DNA of 6,807 nt, from assembly GCA_015489095.1 (NCBI GenBank), contig WFMN01000114.1:1-6807 (forward strand), given 5' to 3'. Shown here piece after piece: positions 1 through 5,627 of the stretch. The notes under the pieces are model-generated. The model had not been told where the DNA came from and searched no databases. It saw nothing but the letters and a program-made list of their open reading frames with translations. This DNA comes from Mariprofundaceae bacterium (GTDB lineage Bacteria; Pseudomonadota; Zetaproteobacteria; Mariprofundales; J009). Within the stretch, counting starts at the first letter, position 1. Every line of letters begins with the position of its first letter. A program made the position numbers and the translations under genes.

Positions 1-748
1 CGGCGCTGATCTTGCAGCGCGCGCCCGGCTTGGGGGCGAAGCAGCGCACCTGCCGATCGACCACGGCGGCCGGCCGCCGCCAGTCGATGATGCGGTCGGC
101 GGCGGTCAGTTTGGCGGCGTAGGTAACCCCTTCCTCGGGCTGGGGGGTGGGGGTGAGGCTGCCCGCGGCCAAGGGGCGTAGGCTCTCCCGCAGCAGCTCG
201 GCGCCTAGCTGGGAGAGCTGCCGCCACAGGTCGCTGCCCCGGCACCCCGCAGTGATGGGCAGGGTGCGGCGGGCATAGACCGGTCCGGTATCCAGCCCCT
301 CTTCCATCTGCATCAGGGCGACGCCGGTTTCGCGATCCCCGGCCAGCAGCGCGCGCTCGATGGGGGCGGCGCCCCGCCAGCGCGGCAGCAGCGAGGCGTG
401 GATGTTGAGCGGGGCGATGGTCGGCGCTTGCAACCACGACGGCGGCAGGATCATGCCGAAGGCGACCACCACCAGCAGGTCGGGGCGGCGCTGTTTGAGC
501 CACGCCAGCGCCTCGTCGTTGTCGCGCAGCCGTTCGGGGGTGATGTGGTCGATGCCGGCTTCCATCGCCGCCCGCCGAATGGGGGAGGGGGTCAGCTTCA
601 TGCCGCGTCCGCTGCGTCGATCCGGCTGGGTGACCACGCCAACCACCTCGCAGCTGTCGCTGTCGATCAACGCCTGCAAGCAGGGGATGGAAAAGGCGGG
701 GGTGCCGGCAAAAACGACGCGCAGTGGCAAACGATTCAACGCTTCCAT
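1..748 (-). CDS. fmt: methionyl-tRNA formyltransferase, N-terminal 249 residues (partial at window edge)
   Basis: Transfers a formyl group from 10-formyltetrahydrofolate to Met-tRNA(fMet) in the cytoplasm, making the initiator for bacterial translation. Reading from ATG at 748 the frame is open to the window edge. The sequence shows the N-terminal strand VVFAGTP (residues 11-17), the folate/tRNA-binding segment QPDRRSGRG (41-49), and the family signature NIHASLLPRWRGAAPI (115-130). The catalytic set N115, H117 and D153 (in EGLDTG) is spaced exactly as N106/H108/D144 of the E. coli enzyme. The end of the Rossmann-like catalytic domain and the start of the C-terminal tRNA-binding domain (from about 208) are present; roughly the last 60 residues are outside. 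The start lies inside the last codons of def (13-nt overlap), so translational coupling is likely. The upstream GGGCGGG is a weak ribosome site. No frameshift or missing key residue was seen. Confidence 0.97.
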   Translation of the reverse strand, partial: MEALNRLPLRVVFAGTPAFSIPCLQALIDSDSCEVVGVVTQPDRRSGRGMKLTPSPIRRAAMEAGIDHITPERLRDNDEALAWLKQRRPDLLVVVAFGMILPPSWLQAPTIAPLNIHASLLPRWRGAAPIERALLAGDRETGVALMQMEEGLDTGPVYARRTLPITAGCRGSDLWRQLSQLGAELLRESLRPLAAGSLTPTPQPEEGVTYAAKLTAADRIIDWRRPAAVVDRQVRCFAPKPGARCKISA

Positions 749-1257
749 CCCGCCCGTTTTTTCAGGCGCCGCTTGACCAGCCGTTGCTTCATCGGTTTGA
801 GCAGGTCGATGAACAGCCGCCCCTGCAGGTGGTCAAACTCGTGCTGCAACGCGGTGGCCATCAGCCCCTCGTAGCCCGCCTCGTGGCTGTCTCCCTGCAG
901 GTCGATCCAGCGCAGCTTGATGGCGGTGGGGCGGCTGACCTCGTGGAAGGTGTCGGGGATGGAGAGGCACCCCTCCTCAAAGGGCTTGAGCTCGTCGTTG
1001 TGCCAGATGATCTCCGGGTTGATCCAGACATGGAGATCACGCGCCGCCCCCTCGTCGCGCCATGCGGTATCGGTCACCACGATGCAGCGGTTGACCCCGA
1101 TCTGCGGCGCCGCCAGCCCCACCCCCGGCGCATCGTACATGGTGTCGGCCAGATCCCGTGCCAACTGCTGGACATCGTCGGCGGTCGGGTCGTCGATCGG
1201 CGCGCATGTACGGCGCAGGATCGGGTCGGGGTAGGTGATGATGGGACGAACGGCCAT
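736..1257 (-). CDS. def: peptide deformylase
   Basis: Metal-dependent hydrolase that removes the formyl group from the N-terminal methionine of nascent proteins at the ribosome. The 173-residue product has all three deformylase motifs: GVGLAAPQ (45-52), EGCLS (95-99, metal ligand C97) and HEFDH (139-143, ligands H139 and H143, catalytic E140). The C-terminus (about 154-173) is a lysine/arginine-rich tail, consistent with the ribosome-contacting tail known in this family. I chose ATG at 1257 because MAVRPIITYPDPILR matches the usual start of the family. The frame stays open to an ATG at 1329, but the extra 24 residues look unlike the family and include repeat-derived DNA. No good Shine-Dalgarno is visible at either start. 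The gene lies first in a def-fmt pair, divergent from the chaperone genes. Confidence 0.97.
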   Translation of the reverse strand: MAVRPIITYPDPILRRTCAPIDDPTADDVQQLARDLADTMYDAPGVGLAAPQIGVNRCIVVTDTAWRDEGAARDLHVWINPEIIWHNDELKPFEEGCLSIPDTFHEVSRPTAIKLRWIDLQGDSHEAGYEGLMATALQHEFDHLQGRLFIDLLKPMKQRLVKRRLKKRAGWKR

Positions 1258-1322
1258 GCGCCAAATGCTAGGCAAATGGCGCGGGAGAATCATTAAACTT
1301 CGCGGAAGGTCATGATCGTGGC

Positions 1323-1357
1323 TGCGCATGGGTTCGGGGAAGGGATTCCCCTCCTAC
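1323..1357 (+). repeat. truncated copy of the three-hairpin intergenic repeat
   Basis: These 35 nt are identical to 1396-1430. The copy holds the first hairpin (GGGGAA, loop GGGA, TTCCCC; 1336-1351) and the left arm CTCCTAC of the second (1351-1357), then diverges. The right arm GTAGGAG and the third hairpin are missing, so it looks like a remnant or a partial duplication with a 73-nt period relative to the full copy next to it. Confidence 0.85.
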
Positions 1358-1395
1358 GGGTTGTGCTCGGCCAGCAGTGAGCGTGCCATCGCGCG

Positions 1396-1460
1396 TGCGC
1401 ATGGGTTCGGGGAAGGGATTCCCCTCCTACAGGCCGTAGGAGCGGTTTCCAACCGCGAAT
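1396..1460 (+). repeat. full copy of the three-hairpin intergenic repeat
   Basis: Three almost contiguous hairpins are visible. The first pairs GGGGAA (1409-1414) with TTCCCC (1419-1424). The second pairs CTCCTAC (1424-1430) with GTAGGAG (1436-1442). The third pairs GCGGTT (1442-1447) with AACCGC (1451-1456). The last 60 nt (1401-1460) match 4356-4415 at 58 of 60 positions, in the same orientation. The GTAGGAGCGG...CCGCGA part resembles small palindromic repeats common in proteobacterial intergenic DNA; that family assignment is from memory and not searched. Confidence 0.85.
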
Positions 1461-1515
1461 CTCCGCTGGCCGCATTGAACATGCCCATGCGCGGATTCGT
1501 CGGGTAATGTTCGGG

Positions 1516-1546
1516 GGTTGAAACGGTGTCGGTTGAGCCCCACACA
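1516..1546 (+). promoter_or_regulatory. putative sigma-32 (RpoH) heat-shock promoter for grpE
   Basis: A -35 element TTGAAA (1518-1523), a 14-nt spacer and a -10 element CCCCACAC (1538-1545) fit the E. coli sigma-32 pattern CTTGAAA / CCCCATnT closely. Transcription would start near 1552, leaving a leader of about 135 nt before grpE. The same layout recurs upstream of dnaK, which makes a chance match less likely. The assignment is by motif only. Confidence 0.65.
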
Positions 1547-1600
1547 CGGAGGGCACGGTTGCGGGTGGCTGCGCCCGGTGTCGGGAGTAGTCGTGGCCGA

Positions 1601-1629
1601 GTGGATTCCGGCCTGCGCCGGAATGACGG
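1601..1629. repeat. dispersed palindromic repeat in the grpE leader
   Basis: A perfect 8-bp inverted repeat, ATTCCGGC (1605-1612) and GCCGGAAT (1617-1624), encloses the loop CTGC. With its GTGG and GACGG flanks it belongs to the widespread proteobacterial repeat whose spurious translation reads WIPACAGMT, as it does here. It lies in the predicted 5' leader of grpE, between the sigma-32-like promoter and the ribosome-binding site, so it should be transcribed as a stable hairpin. Confidence 0.8.
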
Positions 1630-1678
1630 CGTTGCTACCGGCATCCCCGCTGGATCGCAAAGATCAAACCCACTACAT

Positions 1679-1684
1679 GGAGAG
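1679..1684 (+). promoter_or_regulatory. grpE ribosome-binding site that fixes the TTG start
   Basis: GGAGAG lies 4 nt before TTG at 1689, the same core and spacing as at dnaJ (GGAGAG, 4 nt, GTG). An in-frame ATG at 1677 lies upstream of this site and has only CCCACTAC before it, with no Shine-Dalgarno. This favours TTG as the true start. Confidence 0.7.
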
Positions 1685-1688
1685 AACA

Positions 1689-2228
1689 TTGGCTACAAAC
1701 AAGGCGTCGCCGGAGAAGGGCGACAACGAAGTGGAAAAGGCAGAGGAGCAGAATCGGGAACAGGAGCAAGCCTCCGACTCCGGGGCTGAGCCGGCGCCGG
1801 AGGCGCAGATCGCGGAGCTGCAAGACAAGCTGCTGCGCCTGCACGCCGAGATGGACAACCTGCGCAAACGCAGCGCACGCGAGATCGCCGACGCGCGCAA
1901 GTTCGCCATCGAGCGTTTCGCCACCTCGCTGCTCGATGTGGTGGACAACCTAGAGCGTGCGCTAGAGGTGGAAGAGGGCAACGAACAGGCGTTGCGCGAC
2001 GGGGTGAAGCTGACGCTCGATAGCTGGCACACCCTGATGGAGCGCTTCGAGATCGAGCGCTTCGACGCCGTGGGCGAGGAGTTTGACGCCCATCGCCATG
2101 AGGCGTTGTCGCAGGTGCCGAGCGATCAGCCCAAGGATACCGTCGTCGCCCAGCATGTGGCGGGGTACACCCTCCACGGACGACTGCTGCGGCCGGCCAA
2201 GGTGCTGGTTTCCGCCGGAAACGGTTGA
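1689..2228 (+). CDS. grpE: nucleotide exchange factor GrpE
   Basis: Cytoplasmic homodimer that opens the DnaK nucleotide cleft to release ADP, so that ATP can bind and substrate can leave; in E. coli it also acts as a temperature sensor. The 179-residue product (E. coli has 197) starts with a charged, probably disordered stretch rich in Glu and Gln (about 1-36). The long dimerising helix follows (about 37-75, IAELQDKLLRLHAEMDNLRKR), then the four-helix region and a C-terminal beta domain. The family signature is present: FDAHRHEAL (132-140) and GYTLHGRLLRPAKVLV (159-174). TTG at 1689 is preferred over ATG at 1677 because only TTG has a well-placed GGAGAG; the ATG would add four residues. The gene comes first in the chaperone cluster, behind a sigma-32-like promoter. 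No hrcA precedes it, unlike in many bacteria. Its TGA stop overlaps the -35 element of the next promoter. Confidence 0.95.
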   Translation: MATNKASPEKGDNEVEKAEEQNREQEQASDSGAEPAPEAQIAELQDKLLRLHAEMDNLRKRSAREIADARKFAIERFATSLLDVVDNLERALEVEEGNEQALRDGVKLTLDSWHTLMERFEIERFDAVGEEFDAHRHEALSQVPSDQPKDTVVAQHVAGYTLHGRLLRPAKVLVSAGNG

Positions 2229-2253
2229 AAGTCGTCGCCGCGCGCCCTACACA
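2223..2253 (+). promoter_or_regulatory. putative second sigma-32 promoter, for dnaK
   Basis: TTGAAA (2225-2230), a 14-nt spacer and CCCTACAC (2245-2252) repeat the design seen upstream of grpE, including the GG before TTGAAA and the A after the -10 box. The -35 element overlaps the grpE stop codon. A start near 2259 would give a leader of about 53 nt whose AT-rich stretch (about 2268-2298) stands out from the GC-rich surroundings and should leave the dnaK ribosome site unpaired. By motif only; the -10 box is one base poorer than that of grpE. Confidence 0.55.
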
Positions 2254-2311
2254 ATCGGTTGTCACGCTTTTGTTTTTTACGAATACATAATCTAACTAGG
2301 AGAGTTCCACT

Positions 2312-4249
2312 ATGGGAAAAGTAATCGGGATTGATCTGGGAACCACCAACTCCTGCGTCGCCATCATGGACGGCAAGGACGCCAAGGTGATCGCCAACTC
2401 GGAGGGGGATAACACCACGCCGTCGGTGGTGGCCTTTACCGACAAGGAACGGTTGGTTGGCGCGCCCGCCAAGCGGCAGATGGTGACCAATCCGAAGAAT
2501 ACCTTCTACGCGGTGAAGCGGTTGATCGGTCGGAAGTTCGATTCCGACGAGGCCAAGCACCATCGCGATCTGGTCGCCTATCCGGTGGTGAAGGCGGACA
2601 ACGGCGATGCGTGGGTCGATCACGACGGCAAGAAGATGAGTCCGCAGGAGATCAGCGCCATCGTGCTGCAGAAGATGAAGAAGACCGCCGAGGACTACCT
2701 TGGCGAAGAGGTCAAGGATGCGGTCATCACCGTTCCCGCCTACTTCAACGACGCCCAGCGTCAGGCGACCAAAGACGCAGGCGCGATCGCGGGGCTCAAT
2801 GTGCTGCGTATCGTCAACGAGCCGACGGCGGCCTCGCTGGCCTATGGGCTGGATAAAACCGACCACAACAAGACCATCGCGGTGTATGACCTAGGTGGCG
2901 GCACCTTCGATGTCTCCATCCTCGAGATCGGCGACGGCGTGTTCGAGGTGAAGTCCACCAACGGCGATACCTTCCTCGGCGGCGAGGACTTTGACCAGGT
3001 CATCCTCAAGTATCTGGCCGAGGAGTTCAAGAAGTCCGACGGGATCGACTTGATGGCCGACAACCTTGCGCTGCAGCGTCTGAAAGAGGCGGCGGAGAAG
3101 GCGAAGATCGAGCTCTCCTCATCCATGGAGACCGAGGTCAACCTCCCCTTCATCACCGCGGACAACACAGGGCCGAAGCACCTGATGATCAAGTTGAGCC
3201 GGGCGAAGTTCGAGAGCCTGACCGAGGATCTGGTGGCGCGCTCGATCAAGCCTTGCCAGCAGGCGCTCAAGGATGCCGGTATCACCACCAGCGATGTGGA
3301 CGAGGTGGTGCTGGTCGGCGGCCAGACCCGGATGCCGCTGGTGCAGCAGAAGGTGCAGGAGTTCTTCGGCAAGGAGCCGCACAAGGGGGTGAACCCCGAT
3401 GAGGTGGTGGCGATCGGTGCCGCCATTCAGGGCGGCGTGCTGACCGGTGATGTGAAGGATGTGCTGCTGCTCGATGTCACCCCGTTATCCTTGGGTATCG
3501 AGGTGGAAGGTGGGTTGTTCAACCGCATTATCGACAAGAACACCACCATCCCGACCAAGAAAAGCCAAGTGTACACCACGGCGGCGGACAACCAGAGCGC
3601 GGTGACGATCAAGATCGCCCAAGGCGAGCGCGAGCTCTTCTCCGCCAACAAGCAGTTGGGGGTGTTCAACCTAGAGGGGATTGCCCCCGCGCCGCGCGGT
3701 GTGCCGCAGATTGAGGTGACCTTCGATATCGACGCCAACGGGATCATCCATGTCCACGCCAAGGACAAGGGAACCAACAAGGAGGCGTCGGTGCGCATCG
3801 AATCCGGTTCCGGCCTGACGGAAGAGGAGATCGAGCGCATGCGTCGCGAGGCGGAGGAGCATGCAGAAGAGGATCGCAAGCTCAAGGAGAAGGTGGAGGC
3901 CAAGAACCGCGCCGACGCGCTCATCTACTCCACCGAGAAGGCGCTCAAGGAGAATGGCGACGCGGTAGATGCCGATACCCGCAAGAGCATCGAGGAGGCG
4001 CTGGAAAACCTGAAGAAGGTGGTGGAGTCCGGCGACGCCGAGGCGATCACCGCCGCCGAGCAGGATCTGGCCACCAAGTCGCAGAAGCTGGGCGAGGCGG
4101 TCTATAAGAAGATGCAGGAAGAGCAGGCCGCTGGCGCAGCCGGTGCGGGGGCGGCAGCCTCCGGCGCCGATCAGGCAGCCTCGGGCGGAGACGGCGCGGC
4201 CGACGCCGAGGTGGTGGATGCCGAGGTGGTGGACGACGCCAAGAAGTAG
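2312..4249 (+). CDS. dnaK: molecular chaperone DnaK (Hsp70)
   Basis: ATP-driven chaperone that binds exposed hydrophobic segments of unfolded proteins, working with DnaJ (which stimulates hydrolysis) and GrpE (nucleotide exchange). The 645-residue product is full length (E. coli 638). The ATPase domain (about 1-383) has IDLGTTNS (7-14), K70, the phosphate-2 loop DLGGGTFD (193-200) with T198 matching the E. coli autophosphorylated Thr199, and VVLVGGQTRMP (332-342). The interdomain linker is VLLLDV (384-389). The substrate-binding beta domain and helical lid follow to about 602. An Ala/Gly-rich linker (about 606-632) leads to an acidic tail with the unit AEVVD repeated in tandem. ATG at 2312 has GGAGAG 7 nt upstream. 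It lies 83 nt after grpE with its own sigma-32-like promoter, and is followed by a strong terminator. Confidence 0.99.
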   Translation: MGKVIGIDLGTTNSCVAIMDGKDAKVIANSEGDNTTPSVVAFTDKERLVGAPAKRQMVTNPKNTFYAVKRLIGRKFDSDEAKHHRDLVAYPVVKADNGDAWVDHDGKKMSPQEISAIVLQKMKKTAEDYLGEEVKDAVITVPAYFNDAQRQATKDAGAIAGLNVLRIVNEPTAASLAYGLDKTDHNKTIAVYDLGGGTFDVSILEIGDGVFEVKSTNGDTFLGGEDFDQVILKYLAEEFKKSDGIDLMADNLALQRLKEAAEKAKIELSSSMETEVNLPFITADNTGPKHLMIKLSRAKFESLTEDLVARSIKPCQQALKDAGITTSDVDEVVLVGGQTRMPLVQQKVQEFFGKEPHKGVNPDEVVAIGAAIQGGVLTGDVKDVLLLDVTPLSLGIEVEGGLFNRIIDKNTTIPTKKSQVYTTAADNQSAVTIKIAQGERELFSANKQLGVFNLEGIAPAPRGVPQIEVTFDIDANGIIHVHAKDKGTNKEASVRIESGSGLTEEEIERMRREAEEHAEEDRKLKEKVEAKNRADALIYSTEKALKENGDAVDADTRKSIEEALENLKKVVESGDAEAITAAEQDLATKSQKLGEAVYKKMQEEQAAGAAGAGAAASGADQAASGGDGAADAEVVDAEVVDDAKK

Positions 4250-4305
4250 GCGGTTCGCTGAACGAAGCGGTGGTCTAGACGCGAAGCCGTAGTCTGGGCT
4301 GCGAG

Positions 4306-4338
4306 AAGCGGCGGTGGAGTTGTCTGCCGCCGCTTTTT
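4306..4338 (+). terminator. rho-independent terminator after dnaK
   Basis: A perfect 9-bp stem pairs AAGCGGCGG (4306-4314) with CCGCCGCTT (4327-4335) around a 12-nt loop, and runs into five T residues (4334-4338). It lies 57 nt after the dnaK stop and well before dnaJ. It would end, or partly attenuate, transcripts between the two genes, giving more DnaK than DnaJ unless dnaJ has its own promoter. I see no convincing promoter between this site and dnaJ. Confidence 0.85.
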
Positions 4339-4355
4339 GCGTTGCGTGGCTCCGG

Positions 4356-4415
4356 ATGGGTTCGGGGAAAGGATTCCCCTCCTACAGGCTGTAGGAGCGG
4401 TTTCCAACCGCGAAT
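4356..4415 (+). repeat. second full copy of the three-hairpin intergenic repeat
   Basis: Matches 1401-1460 at 58 of 60 positions, in the same orientation, between the dnaK terminator and dnaJ. The stems are GGGGAA/TTCCCC (4364-4369, 4374-4379), CTCCTAC/GTAGGAG (4379-4385, 4391-4397) and GCGGTT/AACCGC (4397-4402, 4406-4411). The two substitutions (A at 4370, T at 4390) both fall in hairpin loops, so all three stems are intact. Confidence 0.85.
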
Positions 4416-4478
4416 TGATTGGACGGACTTTTTGCGATGCGTTGCGGGTGATGGAATCCATAGATTAGGGAGAGATCG

Positions 4479-5627
4479 GTGACGAAACGGGACTATTACG
4501 AAGTATTGGGTGTGGATAGGAATGCCGACGCCAATGCGATCAAGCGCGCCTATCGCAAGCTGGCGATGAAGCATCATCCGGATAAGAACCCGGACGACGC
4601 CAAGGCGGCGGAGCTGTTCCGTGAGATTACCGAGGCCTATGAGGTGCTCTCCGACCCCGACAAACGGTCGCGCTACGACCAGTATGGCCACGCCGGCGTC
4701 GATGAGCAGATGCAGAATATGTGGGGCAGTGGCGGCTTCCAAGATTCGCACGCCTTCCGCGATTTCGGCGATCTGTTCGGCGACGCCTTCGGCGATATCT
4801 TCGGTTTCGGCGGCGGTCAGTCGCGCGGCGGTCGCGGCGCCGATCTGCGCTACAACCTGCAGATGACACTGGAGGAGGCGGCCAGCGGCCGCGAGGTGGA
4901 GCTGAAGATTCCCAAGCATGTGCAGTGCGACACCTGCAACGGCAGCGGGGCGCGTCCCGGCTCCAATCCGGTGCCGTGTCAGACCTGTGGCGGCCACGGT
5001 CAGGTGCAGATGCAGCAGGGCTTTTTCGCGGTGCGCCGTACCTGCCCCAGTTGCCAGGGGTCGGGCAAGCGCATCGAGTCGCCCTGCATCACCTGCGGCG
5101 GTAGCGGTCAACGCAAGGTGAAGAAAAACCTCAAGGTGAAGATCCCCGCCGGGGTTTACGACGGGGCGCAGGTGCGTGTCTCCGGCGAGGGCGAAGGGGG
5201 GATGCAAGGGGCGCCGGCGGGCGACCTTTACATCGTTGTCAGCCTGAAGCCGCACCCGATCTTCACCCGCGAGGGGGCGGATCTGCACTGCACCATGCCG
5301 GTTACCTTCCCGCAGGCGGCGATGGGCGCCGAGGTGGAGGCGCCGACCTTGACCGGTCGCGTGCGGATCAAGATTCCCCCCGGAACCGAGGGGGGCAAGG
5401 TGTTCCGCCTGCGCGGCCACGGCGTGCCCGATGTGCGCAACCACGGCCAGAAGGGGGATCTCTATGTGAAGGTGCGGATCGCGGTGCCGAAGAAGATGAC
5501 CGCCCACCAGCAGAAGCTGTTGCGCGAGTTCGCCGAGTCGGCCGGCGATGAGGTCTATCCCGAGCGCTCCTCGTTTCTGGACAAGGTGAAGTCGTTTTGG
5601 GACGAGCTGTCGGGAGAGACGAAGTGA
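4479..5627 (+). CDS. dnaJ: co-chaperone DnaJ (Hsp40, type I)
   Basis: Delivers unfolded substrates to DnaK and triggers its ATP hydrolysis. The 382-residue product has the full type I layout. The J domain (about 1-70) carries the HPD motif at 33-35. A Gly/Phe-rich region (about 83-120) follows. The zinc-binding domain holds four intact CxxCxGxG repeats at 150-157, 167-174, 189-196 and 203-210, and the C-terminal substrate-binding and dimerisation domains run to the end. The length is close to the E. coli protein (376). The start is GTG at 4479 (MTKRDYYEVLGV), with GGAGAG 4 nt upstream. It is separated from dnaK by 229 nt containing a terminator and a repeat, but its TGA overlaps the GTG of dapB by 4 nt. 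No promoter for it was recognised, so read-through from dnaK or an unseen promoter must supply it. Confidence 0.98.
   Translation: MTKRDYYEVLGVDRNADANAIKRAYRKLAMKHHPDKNPDDAKAAELFREITEAYEVLSDPDKRSRYDQYGHAGVDEQMQNMWGSGGFQDSHAFRDFGDLFGDAFGDIFGFGGGQSRGGRGADLRYNLQMTLEEAASGREVELKIPKHVQCDTCNGSGARPGSNPVPCQTCGGHGQVQMQQGFFAVRRTCPSCQGSGKRIESPCITCGGSGQRKVKKNLKVKIPAGVYDGAQVRVSGEGEGGMQGAPAGDLYIVVSLKPHPIFTREGADLHCTMPVTFPQAAMGAEVEAPTLTGRVRIKIPPGTEGGKVFRLRGHGVPDVRNHGQKGDLYVKVRIAVPKKMTAHQQKLLREFAESAGDEVYPERSSFLDKVKSFWDELSGETK

Larger units (their letters stand above)
1258..1688. other. divergent intergenic control region between def and grpE
   Basis: This 431-nt gap carries no convincing gene. Read from left to right it contains the upstream DNA of def (no clear promoter), a truncated copy of the hairpin repeat (1323-1357), a full copy (1396-1460), an imperfect inverted repeat (1456-1466 with 1491-1499), a sigma-32-like promoter for grpE (1516-1546), and a long grpE leader with a dispersed palindrome (1601-1629). 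Open frames crossing it come from the repeats. No CIRCE-type inverted repeat was found. Confidence 0.8.

Noticed and set aside
360..1296. Plus-strand open frames across fmt and def
   Set aside because: The minus strand encodes Fmt and Def with intact catalytic motifs in continuous frames; the plus-strand products look like random GC-rich translation.
1292..1297. TTTAAT (minus strand) as a -10 box for def
   Set aside because: No acceptable -35 hexamer is found at 16-18 nt spacing, so a promoter cannot be supported.
1323..1460. Direct repeats as a possible CRISPR array
   Set aside because: There are only two units, one truncated, with internal hairpins and a third copy 3 kb away; no regular spacers and no cas genes.
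1456..1499. Imperfect inverted repeat 1456-1466 / 1491-1499
   Set aside because: It needs a 2-nt bulge and a 24-nt loop, and it competes with the third hairpin of the repeat. It has no counterpart at the second full copy, so no function is claimed.
1518..1688. N-terminal extension of GrpE from a TTG at 1518
   Set aside because: That TTG is the -35 box of the predicted promoter, and the extra residues include the WIPACAGMT translation of a dispersed repeat.
2250..2276. ACAA-TCGG-TTGT hairpin followed by a T-rich run as a terminator between grpE and dnaK
   Set aside because: The stem has only 4 weak base pairs and the T run is about 12 nt away. It is better read as the AT-rich dnaK leader.
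2126..2866. 246-codon open frame on the minus strand across the grpE end and dnaK start
   Set aside because: It runs antisense to two well-supported genes and through the dnaK promoter and ribosome site. No family features.
4411..4478. Sigma-70-type promoter before dnaJ (TAGATT at 4461-4466)
   Set aside because: The nearest -35-like hexamers (TTGCGG at 4442, TTGCGA at 4432) give spacings of 13 and 23 nt, both poor.
4275..5507. 410-codon open frame on the minus strand opposite dnaJ
   Set aside because: The opposite strand encodes a complete DnaJ with all motifs. The antisense product is His/Leu/Ala-rich with no recognisable domain, as expected of a GC-rich shadow frame, and its C-terminal end reads through the intergenic repeat.
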